Shown here in pieces: positions 33,100 to 42,002 of a DNA stretch of 64,000 bases (the stretch's first letter is position 1; the number at the start of each line of letters is the position of its first letter). Position numbers and translations under genes: made by a program. The notes under the pieces are model-generated. The model ran no database searches. It saw only the letters and a program-made list of their open reading frames with translations, and was not told the origin of the DNA. Source of the stretch: Austwickia sp. (GTDB taxonomy: Bacteria > Actinomycetota > Actinomycetes > Actinomycetales > Dermatophilaceae); contig CP064985.1 in NCBI GenBank assembly GCA_016699675.1, positions 3,844,001-3,908,000 of the forward strand. The letters are read 5' to 3'.

Positions 33100-34152
33100 A
33101 TGCCCGCAAACACTCCTGACTTGGCGCCGCTCTCGAACGCGAGCCCAGGAGCCGCGGGCCAGCTGTCGAGCGGCCTCGCCCTCGCCGGGCTGACCGCGGC
33201 CTCGTTCGCCCTGTCGGGGCCCCTGGCGACCCGGTTGATCGCCGCGGGATGGTCTCCCACCGCAGCCGTCGTGGCCCGCATCGCCCTGGCCGCGGCCCTC
33301 CTCATCGCCCCCGCGCTGCGCCTGCTGCACGGCCGGTGGGACGAGCTGCGACGCTACGGAGTCGACATCGTCGCCTATGGCATGGTCGCCGTGGCCGGCA
33401 CCCAACTGGCCTACTTCGTCGCGGTGAGCCGCCTTCCCGTGGCGACGGCCCTGCTCGTGGAGTTCCTGGCGCCGGTGGTCGTGCTCGGGTGGTTCTGGGC
33501 GGCCCGGGGCCAACGGCCGTCGGGTCGGACGATGGTCGGTGGGGCGTTGGCGATCGCCGGACTCGTGCCCGTGCTGGGCGTCGGCGCGACCGGCGACGAC
33601 GGCCTGGATCCCGTGGGCATCGGATGCGCGCTCCTGGCCATGTGCGGCCTCGCGTACTACTTCGTCGTCTCCTCCGCCGACAAGCCCGGGCTGCCGCCGA
33701 TGGTCCTGGCCTGCGGCGGGCTCGTGGTCGGTTCACTGACGTTGGCGCTGGTCGCCGGCGTGGGGGTGTTGCCCCTGGCCACCTCGACGACCTCGCCGGT
33801 CTACGCGGGCACGGCGTTGCCCTGGTGGTTGGCGGTGACTTTGCTGGGCGTCGTGACGGCGGCCCTCGCCTACTCGACGGGTATCGCCGCGGCCCGCCGA
33901 CTCGGTGGGCGCCTGGCCTCCTTCGTGGCCCTCAGCGAGGTCGTCCTCGCCGCTCTCTTCGCCGCCCTGTTGCTCGGCCAGCAGCCCTCGTGGGGTCAGG
34001 TCGTCGGCGGCACGATCATTCTGGGCGGCATCGTGCTGGTCAAGCTCGGCGAGACGCCGGCGCACCACGATGCCGGCCCCGGGATCGGCACCCGGGATGA
34101 CTCGGCCGTGGTACCCCCGGACACCGGCACCGACCTGCCGGTCGGGTCATGA
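33100..34152 (+). CDS. EamA/DMT superfamily transporter
   Basis: A 350-residue membrane protein with about ten hydrophobic helices in two EamA repeats (roughly residues 25-155 and 175-320) and a polar C-terminal tail. The GTQLAYFVAVSRLPVATALLVEFLAPV segment is typical of the first repeat's end. Such proteins commonly export amino acids or metabolites; here an amino-acid efflux role would suit the neighbouring genes but is inference. The transcript is predicted leaderless from a near-consensus promoter. A long hairpin follows 27 bp after the stop. Confidence 0.87.
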   Translation: MPANTPDLAPLSNASPGAAGQLSSGLALAGLTAASFALSGPLATRLIAAGWSPTAAVVARIALAAALLIAPALRLLHGRWDELRRYGVDIVAYGMVAVAGTQLAYFVAVSRLPVATALLVEFLAPVVVLGWFWAARGQRPSGRTMVGGALAIAGLVPVLGVGATGDDGLDPVGIGCALLAMCGLAYYFVVSSADKPGLPPMVLACGGLVVGSLTLALVAGVGVLPLATSTTSPVYAGTALPWWLAVTLLGVVTAALAYSTGIAAARRLGGRLASFVALSEVVLAALFAALLLGQQPSWGQVVGGTIILGGIVLVKLGETPAHHDAGPGIGTRDDSAVVPPDTGTDLPVGS

Positions 34153-34179
34153 GTCCCGTCCGTCAAGTGAGCCGACTCC

Positions 34180-34229
34180 CCTGAGGTCGAGAGAGCACCC
34201 GTACGTAGGTGAGCTCCCTCGACGTCAGG
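34180..34229. terminator. Bidirectional terminator between EamA and panC
   Basis: A 17-bp stem with two mismatches forms between 34180-34196 and 34213-34229 with a 16-nt loop that includes GTACGTAG. It lies in the gap between convergent genes. Confidence 0.65.
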
Positions 34230-34280
34230 AGAGCTGCCTCACCTACGGCTGCAGCAGCGGGCGACGGACGAGCGCGCCGA

Positions 34281-35141
34281 TCAGCCGTGCCGCACCGGTG
34301 CCAACACCGTGTTGTCGATCAGCGTCGGAGCGCCGACCTTGACGGCGGTGGACACCAGCGCGCCGCGCGCCGGGTCGACGACCGCGCCGTCCGGGATCTC
34401 GGCCAGGGTGTCGGGGTCGGCGACGGAGAAGTACGCGGGCTGAGCCAGCGGCTCGGCCGCGATGACCTCCGAGCCGATGGACCGCAACCGGGCCGCGTCC
34501 CGCTCCCCCGCCGCCCAAGCCGCCGCCACGGCCCGCAGGGCACCCGACAGGCACAGGGCCGCGCGCCGCTGCGGCGGATCGAGGTAGACGTTGCGGCTGC
34601 TCAGCGCCAGACCGTCCGGTTCGCGCACGGTCGGGGCCACCACCACCTCGGTCCCGAACCCGAGGTCAGCCACCATGCGCCGCAGCACGGCGGCCTGCTG
34701 AGCGTCCTTCTGCCCGAAGTACGCCCGCGTCGGCGTCGTCACCGCCAGCAGGATCGAGACCACCGTGGCGACGCCGCGGAAGTGGCCCGGCCGCCGGGCC
34801 CCCTCCAGCGGCGCGGCCACGCCCTCGACGTCGACGTACGTCGAGAAGCCCGGCGGGTACACGTCCTCAACCCCGGGCGTCCACACCAGGTCGACGCCCT
34901 CCGCGCGCAGCAGGGCCAGATCGCGCTCCAGGTCGCGCGGGTAGGCCGCCAGGTCCTCGGTCGGCCCGAACTGCGTCGGGTTGACGAAGATCGACACGGC
35001 GACGGCGCCGCATTCCGCCCGCGCCCGCCGTACCAGGGACAGGTGCCCCTCGTGCAGGTAGCCCATCGTCGGCACGAACCCCAGCACGCCGTACTCGGCC
35101 CGCGCCGCCCGCATCTCCTCGCGCCCGACGACGATCCGCAT
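34281..35141 (-). CDS. panC: Pantothenate synthetase
   Basis: 286 residues, joining pantoate and beta-alanine with ATP. The nucleotidyltransferase signature PTMGYLHEGHLSLV near residues 20-33 contains the HIGH-type motif. IFVNPTQFGP, FGQKDAQQ, and the KMSKS-equivalent LSSRNVYLD are all present. ATG 35139-35141 lies 1 nt after the panB stop, and the family start MRIV supports it over the longer frame. It is the last gene of the pan operon. Confidence 0.95.
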   Translation of the reverse strand: MRIVVGREEMRAARAEYGVLGFVPTMGYLHEGHLSLVRRARAECGAVAVSIFVNPTQFGPTEDLAAYPRDLERDLALLRAEGVDLVWTPGVEDVYPPGFSTYVDVEGVAAPLEGARRPGHFRGVATVVSILLAVTTPTRAYFGQKDAQQAAVLRRMVADLGFGTEVVVAPTVREPDGLALSSRNVYLDPPQRRAALCLSGALRAVAAAWAAGERDAARLRSIGSEVIAAEPLAQPAYFSVADPDTLAEIPDGAVVDPARGALVSTAVKVGAPTLIDNTVLAPVRHG

Positions 35142-35142
35142 C

Positions 35143-35991
35143 TCAGGCACCGCCGCCCCCCTCGCCACCGGTGAGGACCGCGGCCAGCACGTGCTCGTCC
35201 AGGCCGGCACAATTCGCCTGGGTGGGGAAGGTGCGGTCGCGCACGGCCTCGTCGTACGCCGAGAGGGCGCGCGCCGCCTCGTCCGCCAGCGCGGCGAAGC
35301 GCCTGGTGTGGCGGGGAATGAAGTCGTCGTACAGGCCGAGGATGTCGTGCCACACCTGCACCTCGCCGCTGCAGTCCGGGCCGGCGCCGATCCCGATCGT
35401 GGGGATCTCCAGCCGCTCGGTAATCGCTCGGGCGAGCGGCGCCGGCACCAGCTCCAGGACGACGGCCCACGCCCCGGCGCGCTGCACCGCGAGCGCGTCG
35501 CGCAGCACCTCTCCGGCCCGGATCGTGTCCTTGCCCTGGACGCGCATGCCGATGCTGTGCACCGACTGCGGCGTGAAGCCCACGTGGCCCATTACGGGGA
35601 TGCCGGCGTCGACCACCCGCCGGATCGTGGCCTCGACGGCCACGCCGCCCTCGAGCTTGACCGACTGGGCGCCCCCCTCGGCCATCAGCCGGCCGGCGTT
35701 GCGCAGGGCGTCGACCTCGGTGGCGTAGGTGAGGAACGGCAGGTCGGCGACCACGAGCGCGCGCTGCGCCCCCCGTACGACCGCCCGCGTGTGGTAGACG
35801 ATGTCGTCGATCGTGACCGGGAGCGTCGAGTCGTGCCCCTGCACGACCATGCCCAGCGAGTCCCCGACGAGGATCAACGGGATGTCGGTGCGGTCGACGA
35901 TGCGGGCGGCGGTGTAGTCGTACGCCGTCACCATGGCGATGCGCTCGCCGGCCGAGTACCGCCGGTGCAGCTGGGCGATCGAGGTGCGCAT
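35143..35991 (-). CDS. panB: 3-methyl-2-oxobutanoate hydroxymethyltransferase
   Basis: 282 residues, making ketopantoate from 2-oxoisovalerate and methylene-tetrahydrofolate. Recognisable elements are MVTAYDYTAARIVD, ILVGDSLGMVVQGHDSTLPVT, VMGHVGFTPQS and IGIGAGPDCSGEVQVWHD (TIM-barrel, Mg site residues D and E). The ATG overlaps the panD stop by 1 nt (TGATG). The length is normal. Confidence 0.95.
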   Translation of the reverse strand: MRTSIAQLHRRYSAGERIAMVTAYDYTAARIVDRTDIPLILVGDSLGMVVQGHDSTLPVTIDDIVYHTRAVVRGAQRALVVADLPFLTYATEVDALRNAGRLMAEGGAQSVKLEGGVAVEATIRRVVDAGIPVMGHVGFTPQSVHSIGMRVQGKDTIRAGEVLRDALAVQRAGAWAVVLELVPAPLARAITERLEIPTIGIGAGPDCSGEVQVWHDILGLYDDFIPRHTRRFAALADEAARALSAYDEAVRDRTFPTQANCAGLDEHVLAAVLTGGEGGGGA

Positions 35992-36461
35992 CAGCCCTCC
36001 CGCTCCGCCGCCACGAGGTCCTGCTCGGCCGCCGACAGCTCCCGTTCGGCGGCGGCGAGCAGCGTGGCGCCCACCAGCGCACCCGGATCGTCGCGACGGG
36101 TGATGAGGCGGTCGATGGTATTGGTCGCCGGATCGACGAGGACGACCCTGGGGTGGAACTGCGGGTCCACGGGGGTCTCGACCAGCTGATACGCCATCAC
36201 GATCACGAGGTCGCCCGGGGAGACGAGCCGCGCGGCCGCCCCGTTGAGCTGAACCTCGCCGGATCCGCGGGCGCCGGGGATCGTGTAGGTCTCCAGCCGG
36301 GCGCCGTTGTCGATGTCGACCACCTGCACCCGTTCGTAGGAGAGGATGCCCGCGGCGTCGAGCAGGTCCTCGTCGATCGTGATCGACCCCACGTAATGGA
36401 GGTCGGCGGCCGTCACGCGGGCGCGGTGGATCTTGCCGGTCACCATGGTGCGAAAGGGCAA
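35991..36461 (-). CDS. panD: Aspartate 1-decarboxylase
   Basis: 156 residues including the pro-enzyme processing site. LHYVGSITID contains the Gly-Ser bond that self-cleaves to give the pyruvoyl serine, and KIHRARVT carries the substrate-binding region. It makes beta-alanine for PanC. I choose TTG at 36459-36461 because AGGAG lies 6 nt upstream and the resulting MPFRTMVTGKIHR matches the family MLRTM start; ATG 36446 is the alternative. The C-terminal extension of about 30 residues, rich in Ala and Glu, is longer than in E. coli. Confidence 0.93.
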   Translation of the reverse strand: MPFRTMVTGKIHRARVTAADLHYVGSITIDEDLLDAAGILSYERVQVVDIDNGARLETYTIPGARGSGEVQLNGAAARLVSPGDLVIVMAYQLVETPVDPQFHPRVVLVDPATNTIDRLITRRDDPGALVGATLLAAAERELSAAEQDLVAAEREG

Positions 36462-36531
36462 GGCGTTCTCCTGAGAACTCGATGTCGTTCGCGACGCGGG
36501 CCCGGCGCGTCGTCGCGACGGGGCCATTAGC

Positions 36532-37452
36532 TTAAGGGAGGTCCCGACCGTCGGTGAGCGCGGCCTCGAGGCGCCGGGTCACCTCCGGCGCCAACCCTTG
36601 GGCCTGCGCGAACGGCACAATTCCCAGGCCAGCCGCCCGATATAGCTCGCGCGTAGCTGGTCGATCGTCCAGGGCGCGCAGGTGCGACGTGATCGTTGCC
36701 ACATCGCCGCGTACGGCGGGGCCGGTGATACCCCCCGGTACGCCGGCCGTGGCGAGCCCGTCGAGGGCGCTGCGGGCCAACGGCAGGAGCGCGGCGAGGG
36801 CCTCGGACTCGCTGAAGCCGCAGTCGGTCAACACCCCGACGGCGTGCGCCACGAGCCCGGCGGGGTAGTTCGCCGCCAGCACGGCCGCGGCGTGGTACGC
36901 CGGACGGTGGCGCGCGGCCAACCGTTTCGGTCGGCCGCCCAGCGCCCGCGTGAGCTTCTCCAGGGTGGCCACGAGCCTTGCGTCCTCGGCGGTGATGGTC
37001 CACGTCACCCCGGGGGCCAGCGCGGTGTCCGACGTCGGGAACGCCTGCAGGGGATGCCAGGCGCCGATCGCACAGCCGGTCGCGGCGAGGGCGGCGAGAA
37101 CGTCCAGGGGCAAGACACCGGAGCAGTGCACGACCGAGCCTGTGGGGGCGCCACGACCGCCCTCGAACGTGCCGCCGGCGAGCACGCTGGCGACCGCGCC
37201 TGCGACGTCCGCCACGGCACGGTCGGTCACGGCGATGAGGATGAGATCAGCCGATTCTGCGAGATCGCCGACGGTGACGGCTGGCGCTCCCACGGCGGCC
37301 GCGAGCGCGGCGACCCGAGTGGGCGTCCGCCCGCAGATCCCGGCCACGACTGCGACCTCGGGGGCACACCGCGCGCTGATCGCGCCGGCGAGCGACCCGG
37401 CGAGGCGGCCCGTTCCCAACACGACAACACGACACGGTGGGGTCACCGCCAA
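36532..37452 (-). CDS. Rossmann-fold DUF2520 protein, candidate ketopantoate reductase
   Basis: A 306-residue protein. The N-terminal Rossmann domain has VLGTGRLAGSLAGAI near residues 10-24 and LILIAVTDRAV. The C-terminal helical DUF2520 domain starts near HPLQAFP (about residue 130). The layout is like 2-hydroxyacid or ketopantoate reductases. It sits directly upstream of panD-panB-panC, as its homologue does next to panC/panD in mycobacteria (Rv3603c region). No panE is in the window, so it may supply pantoate; that is inference from position and fold. Confidence 0.82.
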   Translation of the reverse strand: MAVTPPCRVVVLGTGRLAGSLAGAISARCAPEVAVVAGICGRTPTRVAALAAAVGAPAVTVGDLAESADLILIAVTDRAVADVAGAVASVLAGGTFEGGRGAPTGSVVHCSGVLPLDVLAALAATGCAIGAWHPLQAFPTSDTALAPGVTWTITAEDARLVATLEKLTRALGGRPKRLAARHRPAYHAAAVLAANYPAGLVAHAVGVLTDCGFSESEALAALLPLARSALDGLATAGVPGGITGPAVRGDVATITSHLRALDDRPATRELYRAAGLGIVPFAQAQGLAPEVTRRLEAALTDGRDLP

Positions 37453-37482
37453 GCTCTATCACACGACGATCCACGACGCAGT

Positions 37483-37519
37483 CCGCCCGCCGACGGACAA
37501 GCGTCGCGCCGGCGGGCGG
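37483..37519 (-). terminator. Terminator hairpin after the secreted hydrolase gene
   Basis: A perfect 10-bp inverted repeat, CCGCCCGCCG (37483-37492) and CGGCGGGCGG (37510-37519), has a 17-nt loop. It lies 7 bp past the stop of the minus-strand gene. Confidence 0.6.
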
Positions 37520-37526
37520 GTAGAGC

Positions 37527-38597
37527 TCAGCGCGCGGGGTACGCGTCGAGTTGCGACGCGAGAACCGTCCCAAAGCGGGTGCCGAGATCCTCGTGATCCA
37601 GCCCCGCGGGCTCTTGGCGCGTTGCGTTAAAGCCCCGCGCGGCATACCAGCTCTGCCCGCGCTTGGCGTCGGCAAGGCCGTTGTAGCCGTCCGACTGGCC
37701 GCGGCCATCATCGATGCTGCCGGTGTACCACAACATGGGGAAGCCGCTCTTCAGCGCGGCGCTGATCGTCGGATCACCCGATGGTGCCCCGCCGCCACCG
37801 GTGATGACCGCACCGCCTCCCGCGGCGAAGATCGCACTGTGGGCCGGCAACAGATACTGCGTGATCAGCTGCGAACCGCCCGAATAGCCCACCAGCCAGG
37901 TGCGTTGAACGCCCAGCTCGGAGCGGATCGACTCAATCAGGGCAGCAACGTACGCGGCGTTGACGCGGCCCTTACTCCAGAACGTGCCATCGGCGCTCGG
38001 GGTCTTGATCGACAGTGTCGCGTAGCCCCGCGCACCGGCCTGGGCGACCACCCCACCGCTGCCTCCAAGCGCCCACGTCGAGGACGGATTGCGGTGACCG
38101 TACATGCCGTCACCGTCGAGGTAGACGACAACACCCACGGGTCGCTGTTGCGCGACCTTGGAGGTGAACAGGTGATACGTCGAGGAGGTGCCGGCCGGGT
38201 CGGTGTAGCTGGCGGAGATCCTGTCGGCGATCGTCGTGACGGGTCCCTGGGATGACGGGGACGGGGCGGCGGTCGTCGGCGCCGAGGTGGGCGCGGTCGT
38301 CGGCGCCGAGGTGGGGGCGGTCGTGGGCGCCGAAGTGGGCGAGCTCGTCGGGCGGGGAGAAGGAGTCGGGGAGAACCTGGGGCCGCTACGGTGCCAACGA
38401 CGCCACCGCGACCAGCCGCCACCGTTGTCTCGCCCGCCCCACTCCACCGTGTCACCCGACCAAGACTGGCCGTAGGCGGCAGGCGCCACGTCCATGGTGG
38501 AAGACTGCGCGGACGCGAGTGTCGCGCCCAGCGGCAGGGACAGGCACAGGATGCCGAGGGTGATTCCGGCGCGACGGGCAGGTTTAGATAGCGGCAT
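37527..38597 (-). CDS. Secreted alpha/beta-hydrolase with Pro-Thr-Ser linker
   Basis: 356 residues. A signal peptide (about residues 1-31, ending ATLASAQS) is followed by a Trp/Gly/Arg-rich stretch and a linker of repeated PTSAPTTA units (about residues 80-115). The catalytic domain reads VVVYLDGDGMYG (oxyanion region), then GYSGGSQ with the nucleophile serine near residue 240, and a late DHEDLG histidine. It resembles feruloyl esterase or PHB-depolymerase-type hydrolases. The substrate is unknown. The start is ATG 38597; the longer frame upstream is not supported. It diverges from the lipoprotein gene. Confidence 0.8.
   Translation of the reverse strand: MPLSKPARRAGITLGILCLSLPLGATLASAQSSTMDVAPAAYGQSWSGDTVEWGGRDNGGGWSRWRRWHRSGPRFSPTPSPRPTSSPTSAPTTAPTSAPTTAPTSAPTTAAPSPSSQGPVTTIADRISASYTDPAGTSSTYHLFTSKVAQQRPVGVVVYLDGDGMYGHRNPSSTWALGGSGGVVAQAGARGYATLSIKTPSADGTFWSKGRVNAAYVAALIESIRSELGVQRTWLVGYSGGSQLITQYLLPAHSAIFAAGGGAVITGGGGAPSGDPTISAALKSGFPMLWYTGSIDDGRGQSDGYNGLADAKRGQSWYAARGFNATRQEPAGLDHEDLGTRFGTVLASQLDAYPAR
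38269..38340. repeat. Three tandem 24-bp repeats coding the hydrolase linker
   Basis: Units at 38269-38292, 38293-38316 and 38317-38340 differ by only a few bases and encode PTSAPTTA on the minus strand. It is length-variable linker DNA, not a CRISPR array: there are no spacers. Confidence 0.85.
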
Positions 38598-38776
38598 GTC
38601 AAGGCTCCAGTGGGGAATCCGTAGGGGGATTTGGTAGGGGTACCTCCCTATCGACCGCACCGCGATGCTCCAAAGCCGTGGGGCATAATGGACGGACGTC
38701 CAGTTGCCCAGGGGGCGCCGCCGGCTCTCGAGCCTGCCGCCACAACGCGGTCGAGAAGATCTGCTGAGGGGGTCGC

Positions 38777-39760
38777 GTGAGAAGAAGCACGCACATCGTC
38801 GTCGGGCGCAGGGTCACGACGGGGCGCGCCAGGTGCCTCGCCTGCGCCGCGTTGGGGCTTGCGTCCGCCCTCTCCGGCTGTGCGGCGCCACGGTCGACAG
38901 ACGATGCCGCCCCGCAACGCTTCATCGAGGCCCCGACCGTGGCGGAGAACGCTCGCGAGCGGTTCGGTGACCGCGCTCAACAGGCGTATCGCGAACTCGC
39001 CCAGTTCGCGATTGACGAGTGGCTCAAGGCTCCCCTGGTCGATCCAGGGGCCCCGACGCCGTCGGCCGCCGCGCTCTCGGACGGAATCGTGCAACATCTC
39101 GACCCCGCCACCGTCCCCCATTGGCACAACAGCGTGGCAGCAGCCCTACGGGGCGACGCGGACGAGGCCAGCACCGTCCGGATGCTGCGGTTCTTCAATC
39201 TCCAAGCGCCTACCCTCCGCATGCCGGATGGCGGGAAGTCTCCGATTTCCGGCGAAGGCGTCACTGAAGGAAACGTGGGCTTGGGTGCCGTTCGCGCCGA
39301 TGGCATCTATCCGCTGGTGGTGTCCTTCCAGCAACGCGCTCGCCTCGATCTCATGAGCGGCAAGTCACCGAGCGCGGTGAACCTGCGCAAAAAGGTCACG
39401 TTGACCGTGGTGCCCCTCGACGAGCTTGCGAAGGCCACACCCGGGGCAACCGTATCGACGCTTGCGTTGCTGCCCACTTCCCCACCGTCGCCGGGGAGCA
39501 CGAGCCTCGCGACGGCCCCAGCCGCAACCGCCACCACCGCACCCTCGACCGGAGCCACGACAACGCCCGCGCCGGACACCCCCACGACTGTGCCGATCGT
39601 GACGCGAGATCCCCGCATCAAGTGGCTCATCACGACCTTCCAGGGAGACATCTCCGCCGGTGACTCGTCTGACACCGCGGACAGCGAGGACGAGCGCACG
39701 ACGCCGGGGACCAGCTCGGGGAGCCCGGCGCCCACGTCGTCACGGAACATGGCCCGCTAG
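38777..39760 (+). CDS. Putative lipoprotein, function unknown
   Basis: 327 residues from GTG 38777. A basic N-terminus, a hydrophobic segment and the lipobox LSGC (C35) predict a lipid-anchored extracellular protein. The body, residues 50-225, has FNLQAPTLRMPDG and AVRADGIYPLVVSFQQRARLDL and may form a beta-rich domain. The last 90 residues are Thr/Pro/Ala-rich with one folded island, VTRDPRIKWLITTFQGD. I do not recognise the family. It is convergent with the metallopeptidase lipoprotein gene, 9 bp away. Confidence 0.75.
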   Translation: MRRSTHIVVGRRVTTGRARCLACAALGLASALSGCAAPRSTDDAAPQRFIEAPTVAENARERFGDRAQQAYRELAQFAIDEWLKAPLVDPGAPTPSAAALSDGIVQHLDPATVPHWHNSVAAALRGDADEASTVRMLRFFNLQAPTLRMPDGGKSPISGEGVTEGNVGLGAVRADGIYPLVVSFQQRARLDLMSGKSPSAVNLRKKVTLTVVPLDELAKATPGATVSTLALLPTSPPSPGSTSLATAPAATATTAPSTGATTTPAPDTPTTVPIVTRDPRIKWLITTFQGDISAGDSSDTADSEDERTTPGTSSGSPAPTSSRNMAR

Positions 39761-39769
39761 AGCCGGGAG

Positions 39770-41185
39770 TCAGCGAAGCGCCCCGGCTTTCCGCAGGACG
39801 TCGATGGCCGGGGGGAGGTTGTCGAGGGCACTGCGCACATCAGAAGGCGTGGCGATCTGCCACTCCTTATGCCGAACATACTCACGCAGTGCGGCATCAA
39901 AAGCCGCGGTGCCTGCAGCCTCGCGCGCCTCCAGCAGCGCCTTCCCGCCCCCGCCGTAGACGGTGTCGACATAGGCAGAGTCGCCGCGCCGCGCCGTCGC
40001 CCAGTGCAGCATCGGCGCCCCCACGGCTCCGGTAACGACGTGCGCTCGGTCCTTCGTCGTCCCCGCGGGGGCGACGACCTCTTGGGCATAAGTGGCAAAG
40101 GCCTCGTCCAACCAGGGGTCCCGAGCCTGGTTGTTGCCCACGAGGCCGTAGAACCACAAGTGCGCCAACTCGTGGACGACCAGCCAGCGATCCTTGCCGG
40201 GATCGACGTCCCCGAGCTGCACAGCGCTTCCGAACTCCACGCCCTCACTCACTACCGGCAGGATGCTGACCCAGACGTGTTCGGCGGGGACCGGACCAAG
40301 CAGCTTCGACAAGTCGCCAAGCGCACGGCGAACCGCCTCCTCCCAGACGGCCTCGGAGGCGCGCGCGCCGGCTGACGGGGTGGCGATCACGACCGTCAGC
40401 TGATCGACGGTCGTGGTTCGCAGGTTGATCTCGCCGACCGTGAAGGTGACGTCGCGCACGGCGTCTGCAGAGAAACGGTGAACCTTGCGCCCGTCGGTGG
40501 CCGCGGGCCGCGGCTCCTCGGCGCGTCCCATGCCGGCGACGGCGTACGCTGCGGGCGCCTCCACCTCGAGCGACTCGAGCTCGAACACCTCGCTGGTCGC
40601 GGTCTCGCCCACGATGTCCACGGCGTCATCACGGACCCAGCCCTCGGCGCGGGTCCAGGCCAGGAGGGGGTAGGCCGATCCCAGCCACGCGATGCTGCCC
40701 CCCCGGGACACATAGCCCAACCGCTCGTCAGTGCGCTGGCCGAGCTGCACATCGAACGAGACGTCCGCGGTGACCTTCGTGCCCGCCGCTTGACACGACG
40801 TCAGCGGCGCGGACACGAGTGTGCCTGGTGCGCCCCGGCCGGCTCCGGCGGGGGTGACCCGGACGGGCAAACTCACGCCGTCGACGGTGATCGAGCGCAC
40901 CGTCAGGCGGTTGCCCGGCCGGGCCGTCGCGGGCTTATTAGGCCAAGCCCGGAAGACCACCTCGCAGATCTCCTGGTTGGGGGTAAACGCCACCCGCTCG
41001 GTTCCTGTGGCAGAGGCCAAGTCGTCGGCCATGGTGAAGGCGAGCTGCACCACGGGTCGGTCCCGCGGTGGCGGCGGCACCGCGGCCTCCGAAGCGCTCC
41101 GTTCGGTGCTGCAGGACGCCGCGCCCAACCCCACTGCGGCCCACACCAGGGGCCAACCGGCGCGGACAAACCAGCTACGGGTCAC
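39770..41185 (-). CDS. M1-like (gluzincin) metallopeptidase lipoprotein
   Basis: 471 residues. The N-terminal signal with lipobox AASC (C25) predicts a surface lipoprotein. The zinc site is VVHELAHLWFYGLVG near residue 340, and the second glutamate, in WLDEAFATYAQE, follows with M1 spacing. The N-terminal part resembles the beta-sandwich of aminopeptidase N, but the GAMEN exopeptidase motif is not seen, so it may not be an aminopeptidase. It lies 109 bp downstream of the BPL_N gene on the same strand and could belong to the same locus. Confidence 0.85.
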   Translation of the reverse strand: MTRSWFVRAGWPLVWAAVGLGAASCSTERSASEAAVPPPPRDRPVVQLAFTMADDLASATGTERVAFTPNQEICEVVFRAWPNKPATARPGNRLTVRSITVDGVSLPVRVTPAGAGRGAPGTLVSAPLTSCQAAGTKVTADVSFDVQLGQRTDERLGYVSRGGSIAWLGSAYPLLAWTRAEGWVRDDAVDIVGETATSEVFELESLEVEAPAAYAVAGMGRAEEPRPAATDGRKVHRFSADAVRDVTFTVGEINLRTTTVDQLTVVIATPSAGARASEAVWEEAVRRALGDLSKLLGPVPAEHVWVSILPVVSEGVEFGSAVQLGDVDPGKDRWLVVHELAHLWFYGLVGNNQARDPWLDEAFATYAQEVVAPAGTTKDRAHVVTGAVGAPMLHWATARRGDSAYVDTVYGGGGKALLEAREAAGTAAFDAALREYVRHKEWQIATPSDVRSALDNLPPAIDVLRKAGALR

Positions 41186-41294
41186 ACGGAACTCCTAGCT
41201 CGGGTGGCGCGCAGCCGCGCCTCGATCTTCGCTGAGGCCACTCAGTGACGCCCCCTAGGGGTCGCGACCAGGCCGGGCGCGTCTCCTCGGCGCC

Positions 41295-42002
41295 TCAGCT
41301 CGTGGCGGCGGGGCCGACGGCTGCCATCGTACGGTGAATGAGGTCGATGGCCAGATCCAGGCCATCAGGAGGCGAGCCGGCGAGGGCGAGGCGGGAGAAC
41401 CAGTCCGGGGTGGCCTCCGGGTGCGGCCCGGCCAGACCCACTGCGCCGGCGCCCACCCGACACACCGCGGCCGCGTTCGAGCGGTTCTCGTAGGTTGCGA
41501 GCACCTCGACGTCTGCGCCTGAACGAAAGAGCAGGACCGGACCGTCCTGGAAGTACAACCGCCGGGGTTGTCCGCGCCAGTAGACGGTGACGATGGCGTC
41601 CCCGTCATGGCGGATGTCGCAGCCCTTGCTGGTGATGTATTGGTCCGTGTCGCCCGGCAGCAGGCCGAATCCCGGGCCCTTCCCAGCGAGGTAGGCCCCG
41701 AGGCAGAAGCCGAGATAGCCGCCCCCCTGCGCTACAAACGTACGCAGCAGGTGCCGGGCAGGTTTGACATGAGGCCACGCATCCTCGAGCTCTCCCCCGC
41801 CGGGTTGCACATAAAGCTGGCATCCGGTCAGACCGGGCAGGTCAAGGCGACGACGCTCGGCCGGCCCGATGTAGTCCACGCTAAGCCCGGCCGCCCGGAC
41901 CGCCCTGGCCGCCGCCTCCGGACAGCCCGGCAGGGAGGCTGGGCCGCGGTACACGAGCGCGTCGGGCTCCGCGGAGCGGCGCCATCGTCGCAGCGGCGTC
42001 AT
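41295..42002 (-). CDS. BPL_N-domain (class I glutamine amidotransferase-like) protein
   Basis: 235 residues. ALVYRGPASLPGC starts the domain. YVQPGGGELEDAW and a nucleophile-elbow-like GGGYLGFCLGAYLAG (cysteine near residue 100) match the biotin-protein-ligase N-terminal family, a GATase1 fold without the ligase. The enzyme activity is unknown. ATG 42000-42002 overlaps the stop of the acyltransferase gene by 4 bp. It is the last gene of the Pls-type operon, so a role in trimming, transferring or releasing that product is possible. Confidence 0.75.
   Translation of the reverse strand: MTPLRRWRRSAEPDALVYRGPASLPGCPEAAARAVRAAGLSVDYIGPAERRRLDLPGLTGCQLYVQPGGGELEDAWPHVKPARHLLRTFVAQGGGYLGFCLGAYLAGKGPGFGLLPGDTDQYITSKGCDIRHDGDAIVTVYWRGQPRRLYFQDGPVLLFRSGADVEVLATYENRSNAAAVCRVGAGAVGLAGPHPEATPDWFSRLALAGSPPDGLDLAIDLIHRTMAAVGPAATS

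Noticed and set aside
38269..38340. Possible CRISPR-like array
   Set aside because: The 24-bp units are directly adjacent without spacers and encode the PTSAPTTA linker of a secreted hydrolase.
41295..42002. Biotin protein ligase
   Set aside because: Only the N-terminal GATase1-like domain is present. The catalytic ligase domain and the biotin-binding GRGRxxR-type motif are absent.
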